Notes: generated from the letters alone by a model not told the origin. A stretch of 64,000 nucleotides of DNA from G020353115 sp964640125 (GCA_964640125.1 CAZXGG010000004.1:21900-85899), one strand, 5' to 3'; numbered from the stretch's first letter, positions 53,257 to 62,454 are shown. Program-made: numbers and translations.

Positions 53257-54138
53257 CTATTTATTACTGGCTTTGAAGAGTGTCTCTTTCTCATCTTTGG
53301 TCAGGCTCTCATACCCTCCCTTTGAGATTTTATCCAGTATCCGGTTTATCTCTTCCTGTTCCTGTGCCTTTTTCTTGTTGTACTCATAGTCGGTGGTGGA
53401 TTTCTTATGCGTCACTTTCATTTTTTCCCTTGGTTTGAGAAGCGTGACAACCTGATCGATTAACCGGTTGATCCATTTTCCGATATCTTTCCCTTTACGG
53501 AACTGGCTGGTATAAAGGAGTCCAAGGATAGCCCCTCCGATGTGGGCAATTTTCCCTCCGGTATTGGTGGAAAAGTCAAGCACTGATGTGACAACAAAGA
53601 TGATAATCCCGATGTATTTTATTTTGACGGGACCAATGAACATAAGATAAACAGTATGGTTGGGAACGTAAGCAGTAATAGCGATTACTACAGCGATCAC
53701 AGATGCAGAAGCGCCCAGTGCCACCGATTCTGTAACCACACTTTTAAATACAGGAAACAGATTGAACGATATGATGTATAGAATAGCTCCGGTAATTCCC
53801 CCCAGAAGATATACACTCACCAGTTTTTTCTGATCCAGGTATTCCAGAAAAATTCTTCCAAACCAGAATAACCAGAGCATGTTGAACAGGATATGAAGGA
53901 AACCTTCGTGCAGGAACATGTAAGTAAGCAGGGTCCATGGTTTTCTTATCAGATCAGGGAAGGAAGCAGGAACAGCAAACCAGCGAAGCAATGATTCGAA
54001 ACCCTGCGGTGTGTTAAAGAGGATAAAGAATATCTGAGCGATCTTTACCGCAAGAAAAACGCCAAGATTCAGGTATATCAGTTTTGTGAGTGTACTCCCT
54101 TCTTTGAAGGATGCCTTTATTTCATCAATCAGGTTCAT
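53257..54138 (-). CDS. Rhomboid-family intramembrane serine protease (long tail)
   Basis: The 293-residue protein has six membrane segments. The catalytic Ser is in VALGASASV (GxS motif), His in KIAHIGGAILGLLYTS, and the upstream HILFNMLWLFWFG carries the H-x-x-x-N oxyanion pattern. About 80 cytosolic, charged residues follow, ending in a coiled region (ALKKRKAQEQEEI-type: YNKKKAQEQEEINRILDKISKGG). It cleaves membrane-anchored substrates of unknown identity. It is transcribed nine bases after a second rhomboid gene. Confidence 0.9.
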   Translation of the reverse strand: MNLIDEIKASFKEGSTLTKLIYLNLGVFLAVKIAQIFFILFNTPQGFESLLRWFAVPASFPDLIRKPWTLLTYMFLHEGFLHILFNMLWLFWFGRIFLEYLDQKKLVSVYLLGGITGAILYIISFNLFPVFKSVVTESVALGASASVIAVVIAITAYVPNHTVYLMFIGPVKIKYIGIIIFVVTSVLDFSTNTGGKIAHIGGAILGLLYTSQFRKGKDIGKWINRLIDQVVTLLKPREKMKVTHKKSTTDYEYNKKKAQEQEEINRILDKISKGGYESLTKDEKETLFKASNK

Positions 54139-54147
54139 CTTCTCATG

Positions 54148-54894
54148 CTAATAGAACTTTCCACGATCTCTTTTCCAAAACTGGATAAGCAGAAATCCGA
54201 ACAACATGCCTCCCAAATGAGCGAAATGTGCGATGTTACTGCCCGGTTGTGTGAAGGCTAACCACAATTCAATGCCTCCATAAATAAGAACAAAATATTT
54301 CGCTCTTATGGGGATTGGAGGGAACAGTAACATCAATTGGGTATTCGGGAACAGCATACCAAACGCCAGCAATATTCCAAAAACTGCTCCGGAAGCTCCC
54401 ACTGTTCTTACATTCAACAGCAAATTCATTTGCCCCATCAGTGGGTCGACAAAGTTTTGATTTTGGCTGAATATGCGGTAGCCTTCAGAAAGAACCATCT
54501 CTATTTGCTCCTGGCTCATCTGCGCTTCAAGCGATTTATACTGAATGTACAGAACCGTCATATGAACGAGTGCAGCCCCCAGACCTGTAATCATGTAGTA
54601 GATGAAGAATCTCCTGGGTCCCCAGACACTTTCCAGAACCCGCCCAAACATCCAGAGTGCAAACATGTTGAAGAAAATGTGCATGATTCCGCCGTGCATG
54701 AACATGTGGGTCACGAACTGGTAGGGCCTGAAATATTCTGATTTGATGTGGAATAGTGCCAGGTAGCGTGACAGGTCAAACCCAAATGTTCCCTGCATCA
54801 CGAGGGTGGCAAGGAACAGGATCACATTGATCATGATCAGGTTCTTAACAACCGGCGGGATCGCTCCAAATCTTGTTCGTTTGTAATCATTCAT
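54148..54894 (-). CDS. Rhomboid-family intramembrane serine protease
   Basis: The 248-residue protein has six membrane segments, with HGGIMHIFFNMFALWMFG (oxyanion Asn), the catalytic Ser in TVGASGAVFGILLAFG and His in NIAHFAHLGGMLFGFLLIQFW. The long first loop (about 95-140) is unlike the paralogue downstream. The two genes form a tandem pair after mutL, a neighbourhood common in Bacteroidota. Confidence 0.92.
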   Translation of the reverse strand: MNDYKRTRFGAIPPVVKNLIMINVILFLATLVMQGTFGFDLSRYLALFHIKSEYFRPYQFVTHMFMHGGIMHIFFNMFALWMFGRVLESVWGPRRFFIYYMITGLGAALVHMTVLYIQYKSLEAQMSQEQIEMVLSEGYRIFSQNQNFVDPLMGQMNLLLNVRTVGASGAVFGILLAFGMLFPNTQLMLLFPPIPIRAKYFVLIYGGIELWLAFTQPGSNIAHFAHLGGMLFGFLLIQFWKRDRGKFY

Positions 54895-54989
54895 ACGCTT
54901 TCCGATTACCTGATATACGGGTTTTTATTTCTGCAATACTCGAGCCAAAGATATAAATTCCGGAAGAAAATGCAGTATTGGACAATTTG

Positions 54990-56828
54990 TCAGGTTTTAA
55001 GCAGATCTTCGATCTCATCAATAGCAAGGATGGTCAACACGGGTTTCCCGGATGGAGAATAGTTTGGGTTCTCGCAGGCGAACAGGGCATCGATCATATC
55101 CTGCATTTCCTCACGGGATAATGATTTTCCATAAGGGATAGCGGAGGCTTTTGCCAGGGATCTGCAGATCTTCTCTTTCGTGCCTTCTCTGACATCTGTC
55201 CCGGTTGATTTATACTCTTCCAGCAGCAGTTCAATCATCTCTCCGGGGTCGTTGGTGGCTGCATTGGACGGGTATCCATTCACCACGATGGTATGATTCC
55301 CGAGGTCACGAATATCGAATCCGAGGCTACAGATATCCTCCAGTATTTCCAGCAGTACAGCGTGATCCGATGCATTCAGCTGTATGGTTTGAGGGAACAG
55401 GTTTTGCTGGGCAACGCCGAATTTTCCCTCCATGGAACGCAGGAATTTTTCATAAAGAATTCGTTCGTGTGCCCTCTTCTGGTCAATGGTCATTAACCCC
55501 GATTTCACCGGACAAAGAATGAATTTATTCTTTAACTGGATGAAACTCAGTCCCGCTTGTTTCCGGTCTGTTTCAAGGGTTGGCTGTGTGGCTTGTTTTG
55601 ATGGGTGGGTGTTATTATCCTTTTCAAGATCATGATACAGTTTCTCCCAGTTGGTCAGGTTTGCCTTCTCAAATCGTGACCTCCTAATATTCGTGGGATA
55701 GGTTTTTTCGTCCCCTGCAAAGGGGTTATAATCAGTGTTAATTTCGATCGTTGGGGGGTGAACCTCCTCTCCCTTTTTTGCCACGGGAATCTCAATACTT
55801 CCGTCTTTGTCAAAATCAAGTGAAGGGACGATGTTGAATTTTCCCAGTGCTTCTTTTACCGAGGCAATCAGTATTTGCCAAATGGAGCGTTCATCCTCGA
55901 ACTTGATCTCAGTTTTTGTCGGGTGAATATTGATATCGATCGTTTCCGGGTCGGCTGACAGGAAAATGAAATACGAGGGGATGGTTTCCGGTGCCAGAAT
56001 CTGGCCATACCCTTCCATTACTGCTTTGTGAAAATAGGGATGCCGCATATACCGGTTATTCACAAAGAAAAACTGTTCTCCGAATGTTTTTCTGGCAAAC
56101 TCCGGTTTCCCGATGTATCCGTTGACTTTTACGATTGATGTGTCTGTATCAACCGGGATCAGGTAGTGGCTAATCCCTTTCCCGAACACCTGGATCAGCC
56201 GTTGCCTGAGATTTCCAACATGCAGGTGGTAGACTTCCGTATCGTTATGGTGCAGGGTGAAAGCAATATCCGGGTGTGAGAGTACAATCCGGTGAAATTC
56301 ATTGATGATGTGCTTGAGTTCTGTTGTATTCGTTTTCAGGAATTTTCTCCTTGCCGGGACATTATAAAACAGGTTCTTTATCGAAAAATTTGAACCCTGA
56401 GCACAACTACAGGCTTTTTGTTCCTCAACTTCTGATCCGTTGATGAGGATGTGGGTACCCAGTTCGTCTTCTGACCGGCGGGTTTTAAGTTCAACCTGTG
56501 AAACGGCAGCAATGGAGGCGAGTGCCTCTCCCCTGAAGCCCATTGTCCTTATGGCAAACAGATCTTTGGCTTCACTGATCTTGGATGTTGCATGCCGTTC
56601 AAAAGAGAGTCTTGCATCGGTTTCGGACATCCCGCAGCCGTTGTCAATAACCTGCACCAGCGACCTGCCCGCATCCTTGATATTGACCTTTATTTCCGAG
56701 CCTCCTGCATCAATAGCGTTCTCCAATAGCTCTTTCACCAGGGAGGCAGGTCGTTGTATTACTTCGCCAGCAGCAATCTGATTGGCAACGGAATCAGGCA
56801 ATAATCGAATGATATCGGACATCGACAA
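54990..56828 (-). CDS. mutL: DNA mismatch repair protein MutL
   Basis: The 612-residue ATPase has the GHKL N-terminus (NQIAAGEVIQRPASLVKELLENAIDAG, VIDNGCGM, ERHATSKI, GFRGEALASI) and a C-terminal dimerisation/endonuclease domain. The DQHA(X)2E(X)4E motif is altered here to DQKRAHERILYE, keeping Asp and both Glu but losing His. The later ACENPNYSPSGKP replaces the usual CPHGRP-type motif. Nicking activity is therefore uncertain. Confidence 0.94.
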   Translation of the reverse strand: MSMSDIIRLLPDSVANQIAAGEVIQRPASLVKELLENAIDAGGSEIKVNIKDAGRSLVQVIDNGCGMSETDARLSFERHATSKISEAKDLFAIRTMGFRGEALASIAAVSQVELKTRRSEDELGTHILINGSEVEEQKACSCAQGSNFSIKNLFYNVPARRKFLKTNTTELKHIINEFHRIVLSHPDIAFTLHHNDTEVYHLHVGNLRQRLIQVFGKGISHYLIPVDTDTSIVKVNGYIGKPEFARKTFGEQFFFVNNRYMRHPYFHKAVMEGYGQILAPETIPSYFIFLSADPETIDINIHPTKTEIKFEDERSIWQILIASVKEALGKFNIVPSLDFDKDGSIEIPVAKKGEEVHPPTIEINTDYNPFAGDEKTYPTNIRRSRFEKANLTNWEKLYHDLEKDNNTHPSKQATQPTLETDRKQAGLSFIQLKNKFILCPVKSGLMTIDQKRAHERILYEKFLRSMEGKFGVAQQNLFPQTIQLNASDHAVLLEILEDICSLGFDIRDLGNHTIVVNGYPSNAATNDPGEMIELLLEEYKSTGTDVREGTKEKICRSLAKASAIPYGKSLSREEMQDMIDALFACENPNYSPSGKPVLTILAIDEIEDLLKT

Positions 56829-56836
56829 TCTGTGGA

Positions 56837-57118
56837 TTAAAAGAAAAAGAGAAAATAGGAGATGATCAACAGGATTAGAATGATGACTACCAGGCGTATG
56901 TTGGAATGTTTCTGCATCCTTTTCTGTTTCCGCCTGAAATAATTGCTCATCTGGCCTTTCCGGATTGTGGGCCTGTATGCATCCCCCTCTTTAACACCCA
57001 TCTCCATCTCGATACTCCGTATACGCTCCTCCAGGTTTTCCTTCTGCTCATCATAATACCTGGGAATGTAATTGAAAGGTTTTGGTTTTGGTGTTCTGAA
57101 AAAACTTGGTATGGCCAT
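56837..57118 (-). CDS. Conserved small membrane-anchored protein
   Basis: From the ATG at 57118 (MAIPSFFRTPKPKPFNYIPRYYDEQKENLEERI) the protein has 93 residues; a longer ORF from 57235 would overlap the channel gene and was rejected. It has an N-terminal Pro/aromatic-rich segment, a short coiled coil, a basic stretch and a C-terminal membrane segment (LVVIILILLIISYFLFFF). This is a well-spread Bacteroidota hypothetical family of unknown function, sometimes misnamed as a riboflavin synthase subunit. It lies eight bases upstream of mutL. Confidence 0.7.
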   Translation of the reverse strand: MAIPSFFRTPKPKPFNYIPRYYDEQKENLEERIRSIEMEMGVKEGDAYRPTIRKGQMSNYFRRKQKRMQKHSNIRLVVIILILLIISYFLFFF

Positions 57119-57156
57119 ACTCTGTTTTTTTGCAAAGGTATTGATTTTATCTTTTG

Positions 57157-57972
57157 TTAGTCCAGTTTCTCTCCGCAAAACCGGCAATATACCGCATCTT
57201 CTTCGTGACCCTCCTTCAGGCAGCTGGGACAGCATTTTCCGGATTGTTTTTCAGCCCTCTTTTCCCGGGCAAACTCAGCAGTTACAATTCCGGTAGGTAC
57301 TGCAATGATAGCATAACCGAGGATCATTACAAAACTGGCAATGAATTGTCCCAGGTTAGTCATGGGTGCAATGTCTCCATAACCAACAGTTGTCAGGGTG
57401 ACGATAGCCCAGTAGATCCCTTTGGGTATACTGGTAAACCCATTTGCTGCACCTTCAATCAGGTACATAATGGTTCCGATGATAATGACCAGTGTAAAGA
57501 CTGCAAAAATAAACACACTGATTTTTTCCCGGCTTGCTTTTAACGCCCTGATGATAACCGTTCCTTCGTTGGTATACCTCGACAATTTCAGGATCCTGAA
57601 GATCCTCAGTAAACGCAATGCCCTGATGACAACAAGACTGCGTGTACCAACGAGGAATATACCCAGGTAGGTAGGAAGAACGGACAGGAGATCGATAATT
57701 CCATAAAAGCTGAAAATATAGGATAAGGGCTTTTTCACTACCATGATCCGAAGGATGTATTCAAGGGTAAATACAATCGTTACCACCCATTCAATTCCCC
57801 TCAGAAGATCACCAAACCGGGATTCATACCTTGGAACGCTTTCCAGCATTACAACCAGGATGCTGAAAAGAATCACAAACAGCAGTGCAACATCAAATGT
57901 CTTTCCCGCTTTTGTGTCCGATTCAAAAATGATATCATACAGTTTTTCTTTCAATGCTTTGTTCATATGCAT
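57157..57972 (-). CDS. Voltage-gated potassium-type channel with C-terminal zinc ribbon
   Basis: The 271-residue protein has a six-segment ion channel architecture. It has an S4 with spaced basic residues (TRSLVVIRALRLLRIFRILKLSRY, about 110-133), the selectivity filter TVGYGD (195-200), and a C-terminal cytoplasmic zinc ribbon (CCPSCLKEGHEEDAVYCRFCGEKLD, two CxxC). The filter predicts K+ selectivity. The zinc ribbon is an unusual regulatory tail for such channels. Confidence 0.9.
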   Translation of the reverse strand: MHMNKALKEKLYDIIFESDTKAGKTFDVALLFVILFSILVVMLESVPRYESRFGDLLRGIEWVVTIVFTLEYILRIMVVKKPLSYIFSFYGIIDLLSVLPTYLGIFLVGTRSLVVIRALRLLRIFRILKLSRYTNEGTVIIRALKASREKISVFIFAVFTLVIIIGTIMYLIEGAANGFTSIPKGIYWAIVTLTTVGYGDIAPMTNLGQFIASFVMILGYAIIAVPTGIVTAEFAREKRAEKQSGKCCPSCLKEGHEEDAVYCRFCGEKLD

Positions 57973-58058
57973 GCCAGATTATATATGAATAAAAATACAA
58001 AGTTTTTTTCATACTCACGTGGTGACTCCTTGAGAGACTACGCTTACCATGCCTTACC

Positions 58059-58093
58059 TACTCACCGGGTGACTCCGAGTCACCCGGTGAGTA
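58059..58093. repeat. 35-bp near-perfect palindrome upstream of gmhA
   Basis: Arms CTCACCGGGTGACTC and GAGTCACCCGGTGAG (15 nt each, 58061-58091) surround a single C and extend by two more base pairs (TA/TA). The stem has 17 bp including the outer A-T pairs. It sits about 5 bases upstream of the -33 element of the gmhA promoter, so it could be an operator, or a mobile palindromic element or divergent terminator. Confidence 0.85.
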
Positions 58094-58097
58094 AAGT

Positions 58098-58128
58098 TTT
58101 CACTTATCCGCAATCTTTTGTACATTTG
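58098..58128 (+). promoter_or_regulatory. Promoter of gmhA
   Basis: TTTC (58098-58101), 19 nt, TACATTTG (58121-58128), matching the Bacteroidota consensus. The start codon is 20 bases further on. Confidence 0.6.
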
Positions 58129-58147
58129 ATCAAACAGATTTCTTCGT

Positions 58148-58717
58148 ATGGATTTTTTTGAAACAATATTTACAGAGGCAGGAAAGGTATTGCATGACTT
58201 TGTTTCTGATCCTGCCAATCTGGAGGATCTTGAAAAGGCCGGGAGCAAACTGGTTACTTCCATCCGTGCCGGGAATCAGATCATTACCTGTGGGAATGGT
58301 GGGTCGATGTGTGATGCGATGCACATGGCTGAAGAGCTGACCGGCAGGTTTCGTAATGATCGTCCTCCCATTGCAGCCATTGCAATTTCCGATCCCGGCT
58401 ATTTAAGCTGTACGGCAAATGATTACGGCTATGAACGGGTTTTTTCACGGTTTATCCGGGGAGTGGGTAAAGCAGGGGATGTTCTTGTTGCCATCAGCAC
58501 CAGCGGGAATTCCCCAAACATTGTGGAAGCGGTAAAAGCAGCCCGTGAAAAGCAGATGACCGTTATCGGTCTGTCGGGAGCGGATGGAGGTGACATGGCA
58601 GAATATTGTAATGTAATGATCCGCGTCCCTCATTCAGGATATTCCGACCGGATACAGGAAATACATAGCATGATTATTCACTCCCTTATTCAGTATATTG
58701 AGGAAAACATAACTTAA
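58148..58717 (+). CDS. gmhA: Sedoheptulose-7-phosphate isomerase
   Basis: The SIS-domain enzyme converts sedoheptulose-7-P to D-glycero-D-manno-heptose-7-P for LPS inner-core heptose. The 189 residues show TCGNGGSMCDAMHMAEELTGRF, CTANDYGYERVFSRF, the SIS motif AISTSGNSPNIVEA and the SGADGGDMAEYCNVMI segment. It fits an LPS-making organism, together with lpxK. It is followed 13 bases later by the comM gene. Confidence 0.95.
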   Translation: MDFFETIFTEAGKVLHDFVSDPANLEDLEKAGSKLVTSIRAGNQIITCGNGGSMCDAMHMAEELTGRFRNDRPPIAAIAISDPGYLSCTANDYGYERVFSRFIRGVGKAGDVLVAISTSGNSPNIVEAVKAAREKQMTVIGLSGADGGDMAEYCNVMIRVPHSGYSDRIQEIHSMIIHSLIQYIEENIT

Positions 58718-58730
58718 TTCCAACCCAAGC

Positions 58731-60269
58731 ATGCTTGTCAAAACCTATGGAAGTGCGGTCTACGGGATTAATGCAACCACCGTTACCATTGAGGTTGATG
58801 TTTCCAGGGGAATCCGGTTTTTTCTTGTTGGTCTTCCGGATAATGCAGTGAAAGAGAGCCAGCAGCGTGTTGAAGCAGCCCTTCGTGCCAACGGTTCGCA
58901 ATGGCCCGGGAAGCAGGTTGTGATCAACATGGCACCGGCCGATATCAAGAAAGAGGGATCTGCATATGACCTTCCAATTGCCATTGGTATCCTTGCCGCT
59001 AATGAAGAACTGAATGCAGATAAGCTTGACAAGTATGTAATCATGGGAGAACTTTCCCTGGACGGGGCAGTACAGCCCATTAAGGGTGTATTACCCATAG
59101 CCATTCAGGCAAGGGAGGAGGGTTTCAAAGGGTTTATCCTGCCAAAACGGAACGCCAGGGAAGCAGCCGTAGTGAACAACCTGGACATTTATGGTATTGA
59201 TACGATCCGGGAGTTGATCGATTTCCTTAATGGAGATCGTGAACTGGAGAAGACCGAGGTGGATACCCGCAAGGAGTTTCTTGAAAATGTGGATAAATAT
59301 GAAGTGGATTTTGCCGATGTCAAAGGACAGGAGAACGTAAAGAGGGCACTGGAGATCGCTGCTGCCGGAGGGCATAACATTATTATGATCGGACCTCCCG
59401 GAGCGGGCAAAACCATGCTTGCCAGGCGTTTGCCAACCATCATCCCTCCACTGACACTTTCAGAAGCACTGGAGACAACCAAGATCCATTCGGTAGCCGG
59501 GAAGATCGATGGAGAAGCTTCTCTGAAGACATGTCGTCCATTCCGGGCTCCTCACCATACGATTTCGGATGTTGCACTTGTTGGAGGGGGAACCTATCCG
59601 CAGCCGGGAGAGATATCCCTGGCACACAATGGCGTACTCTTCATGGATGAGTTGCCGGAATTTAAACGGAACGTACTGGAAGTGATGCGGCAACCGCTCG
59701 AAGACCGTAGCATTACCATCTCCCGGGCTAAATTTACCGTGGAGTATCCTGCCAGTTTCATGCTTGTGGCTTCGATGAATCCCTGCCCATGCGGTTTCCA
59801 TAACCACCCGGAGAAAGCCTGTGTATGTACTCCCGGAATGGTCCAGAAATACCTCAACAAGATATCAGGTCCGTTACTGGACCGGATCGACATCCACATT
59901 GAGGTGGTTCCCGTACCGTTTGATAAGCTTTCTGAAACAGCAGAGGCAGAACGGAGTGAAGCAATACGCGAGCGGGTTATCGGTGCGAGGAAAATCCAGG
60001 AGGAACGGTTCAAATCATACCGTGATATCTATTGCAATGCCCAGATGTCAACCAAGCTGCAGAAGAAATTCTGTGAGGTGGATGAAGCGGGCAAACAACT
60101 GCTTAAAACAGCCATTGAAAGATTGGGTCTCTCCGCCCGGGCATATGACCGGATATTGAAAGTCTCCCGTACCATTGCCGACCTGGAAAACAGCGAGCAT
60201 ATCCTTCCGAACCACCTGGCCGAAGCGATCAACTACAGGAGCCTGGACCGGGAAAGCTGGGCCGGATGA
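58731..60269 (+). CDS. comM: YifB/ComM-family Mg-chelatase-like AAA ATPase
   Basis: The 512-residue AAA+ protein has an N-terminal Lon-like/ChlI domain (MLVKTYGSAVYGINATTVTIEVDVSRG) and Walker A GPPGAGKT (221-228). The Mg-chelatase core VGGGTYPQPGEISLAHNGVLFMDELPEF contains the Walker B, followed by a C-terminal helical domain. ComM relatives are DNA helicases that promote branch migration during natural transformation; this role is family knowledge, not shown here. A copy of part of its core lies at 62475. Confidence 0.93.
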   Translation: MLVKTYGSAVYGINATTVTIEVDVSRGIRFFLVGLPDNAVKESQQRVEAALRANGSQWPGKQVVINMAPADIKKEGSAYDLPIAIGILAANEELNADKLDKYVIMGELSLDGAVQPIKGVLPIAIQAREEGFKGFILPKRNAREAAVVNNLDIYGIDTIRELIDFLNGDRELEKTEVDTRKEFLENVDKYEVDFADVKGQENVKRALEIAAAGGHNIIMIGPPGAGKTMLARRLPTIIPPLTLSEALETTKIHSVAGKIDGEASLKTCRPFRAPHHTISDVALVGGGTYPQPGEISLAHNGVLFMDELPEFKRNVLEVMRQPLEDRSITISRAKFTVEYPASFMLVASMNPCPCGFHNHPEKACVCTPGMVQKYLNKISGPLLDRIDIHIEVVPVPFDKLSETAEAERSEAIRERVIGARKIQEERFKSYRDIYCNAQMSTKLQKKFCEVDEAGKQLLKTAIERLGLSARAYDRILKVSRTIADLENSEHILPNHLAEAINYRSLDRESWAG

Positions 60270-60294
60270 GACGGCAGAGAGCAAAGGGCATAGG

Positions 60295-60504
60295 GCATGG
60301 AGGGAAAGATTAAGTTATATGTTATAAGTTGATAAGTTGATAAGTTATTNNNNNNNNNNNNNNNNNNNNNNNNNNNNNNNNNNNNNNNNNNNNNNNNNNN
60401 NNNNNNNNNNNNNNNNNNNNNNNNNNNNNNNNNNNNNNNNNNNNNNNNNGCATGGAGGGAAAGATTAAGTTATATGTTATAAGTTGATAAGTTGATAAGT
60501 TATT
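60295..60504. other. Scaffold gap with identical 55-bp flanks
   Basis: Positions 60350-60449 are exactly 100 N. The 55 bases before (60295-60349) are identical to the 55 bases after (60450-60504), both containing the tandem AAGTTGATAAGTTGATAAGTTA. The gap is an assembly join, not sequence; the contigs may simply overlap by 55 bases. Confidence 0.97.
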
Positions 60505-60585
60505 CGGAAGTTGCAGAAATTACTTTCTTGTCACTCGTTACCTGTTACTCGTCACTACTTTTAAATAGGTAGCTGTCCCTATTTA
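60485..60585. repeat. Intergenic repeat, copy A
   Basis: The ~100-bp element begins GATAAGTTATTCGGAAGTTG, has degenerate CACTCGT(T/C)AC units, and ends TTTTAAATAGGTAGCTGTCCCTATTTA. A close copy lies at 62616-62714. The terminal CTGTCCCTATTTA-like word recurs twice more near 63432-63472. Confidence 0.8.
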
Positions 60586-60639
60586 TGGTGAATAATATAG
60601 GGACGGAAATTGAATTAAGCCTGTATTGAAAGACCAAAT

Positions 60640-61602
60640 TTAATTTTCAGCAATCCATTTTAGAAGTTTGCTATCAAATAACTCCTGCTCTTCAAACATT
60701 GCCCAATGACTGCTCTTTTCAAAAATATTGTTTGAAAAATTGCCTAATTTACTCACAACAGGTGCCCATAGTGTTGGAACTGCCCAAAAATCATATTTTC
60801 CGTTAGCAATAAAGACGGGACACTTTATTTCGACATATCGACTGGAAGGGTCATATTCCTGCATGATTTTGCCATAATAATCATTTACTACATCCATATT
60901 AAAATTAGCATTTTCAAAAATCCAACTAGCGTCATAATTCCAATCATACCAGAACTTCGGAGTGAGAGATATATAATTGTCAACCCAAATCTGTGTGGGA
61001 GTTCTTTCTGTTCCTGAATTACTTTTTACTTCAAGTTCTATCACACTTTTTTGGAATGCTATCTTCCTTTCTTCTGATGCTTGTGTTTCCCAATATTTTT
61101 CTGCTTCTTCAACATACTTATTATTATATAAAAATGGTGGAGTACCTATTACAATAGCATAGGATATATTATCTGGATATTTAATAGCATATTCAAGAGG
61201 TAAAAATCCAAATGCCGAATGACCAAGAACGCCAATTTTTTCTAATTTTAATGCTTTACGGATAGTTTCAATATCATCAGCATATGTTTCGATTGTCCAT
61301 GAAGCAAGATTTAAAGGTGTTTCGATTGGTATGAAACACCTTGTATCAACGAAAATAAATTGACACTGTTCTCTTAATCTATTTGATAATATTGGGGGAA
61401 ATAATGACCCGTTAAGAACTAATATTGGTTTTCCAGTACCTTCAATTTTGTAATGAAGGTCTATTCCGTCAACGGTTATGATACCTTCTGATTTGATTTC
61501 GGTCAATGCCTGATTGTCTGCTTTTGTGTTTCTATTCTGACATGAAGGCAGTACTAAAATAAATAGCAATAGAATAGACAATAAGAAACCTACTTTTTTC
61601 AT
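60640..61602 (-). CDS. Alpha/beta-hydrolase lipoprotein
   Basis: The 320-residue protein starts with a lipoprotein signal (MKKVGFLLSILLLFILVLPSCQN). The hydrolase fold shows ILVLNGSLFPP, the nucleophile elbow LGHSAFGFLPLEYA, VFIANGKYDFWA (Asp region) and EKSSHWAMFEEQELF (catalytic His). The substrate is unknown. Composition is AT-richer than the genes before the gap, consistent with accessory DNA. Confidence 0.85.
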   Translation of the reverse strand: MKKVGFLLSILLLFILVLPSCQNRNTKADNQALTEIKSEGIITVDGIDLHYKIEGTGKPILVLNGSLFPPILSNRLREQCQFIFVDTRCFIPIETPLNLASWTIETYADDIETIRKALKLEKIGVLGHSAFGFLPLEYAIKYPDNISYAIVIGTPPFLYNNKYVEEAEKYWETQASEERKIAFQKSVIELEVKSNSGTERTPTQIWVDNYISLTPKFWYDWNYDASWIFENANFNMDVVNDYYGKIMQEYDPSSRYVEIKCPVFIANGKYDFWAVPTLWAPVVSKLGNFSNNIFEKSSHWAMFEEQELFDSKLLKWIAEN

Positions 61603-61852
61603 GATTTTGGTTTTGGTGAATAATATGGACTAATTGATACCCTAAATTTACACCATAAAATAATAAAAGTCAAGTATGTTCAAACAGCAGAATAGTGTTC
61701 AGTTATTTATATGATATAACGCCACACTCCTTTACATCAGATATAGCATTTAGTAATTATGCGGTGAAGATAAATTTGACTTGTGTAGTTTAATGGTGTA
61801 CATTTAACAAACAAATAATCTGATTATTATGTTAATATAAAAACCAGTAATC

Positions 61853-62359
61853 ATGAAAAAAACTTGTTTAACAATCACAATTGTTGTATTCCTATTGTTC
61901 TTATTAAACGGAGTACAGGCACAAACCACTCAAACGAAACTTAACCAAGTTGAGTTAATTAATCAATCCCCTCTTGAAGGCTCATGGAAATATGAATATG
62001 GTAAAGACACAACTGGCTATACTGATTTTATCATTTATGGAACAGGCATTGATGCTATCGGTAAGTTAGTATCAAAAGGGAAGACCATTCGGGAGCAAAG
62101 AATTAATTGGGCGTATGATAAAACACTTGATAAAATGATAGGTCTTAGCCAGATTAAAGGAGGAGATATCGCCTCATTATGGGCGGTGCAGTGGATTTCA
62201 AAGAATAATTATGTTTTAGTCCCTTATAAGGATATTTCCAATCCTAAAGAGGCATCAACGAGAACAGAAGGAACATTTAAATCACATGATTTGTTGGAAA
62301 TCACTTATTATATAAACAACAAACTTGTTAAAACCGTCACTTATACACGGGTAAAATAG
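61853..62359 (+). CDS. Small exported protein, unknown function
   Basis: The 168-residue protein has a signal peptide (MKKTCLTITIVVFLLFLLNGVQAQ). The mature part is predicted all-beta (EGSWKYEYGKDTTGYTDFIIYGTG, WAYDKTLDKMIG, SLWAVQWISKNNYVLVPYKD, TYYINNKLVKTVTYTRVK) and resembles lipocalin-like or DUF4488-like small periplasmic proteins only in general shape. No family is assigned with confidence. It stands alone between repeats. Confidence 0.7.
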   Translation: MKKTCLTITIVVFLLFLLNGVQAQTTQTKLNQVELINQSPLEGSWKYEYGKDTTGYTDFIIYGTGIDAIGKLVSKGKTIREQRINWAYDKTLDKMIGLSQIKGGDIASLWAVQWISKNNYVLVPYKDISNPKEASTRTEGTFKSHDLLEITYYINNKLVKTVTYTRVK

Positions 62360-62454
62360 TAGTTTTATAAATCATTTGAATACCCTAAGATTAATTATTT
62401 TGGGGCATTTTGATTTTTATAATGTATAGCATTACAGATAATTAACCATCATAT

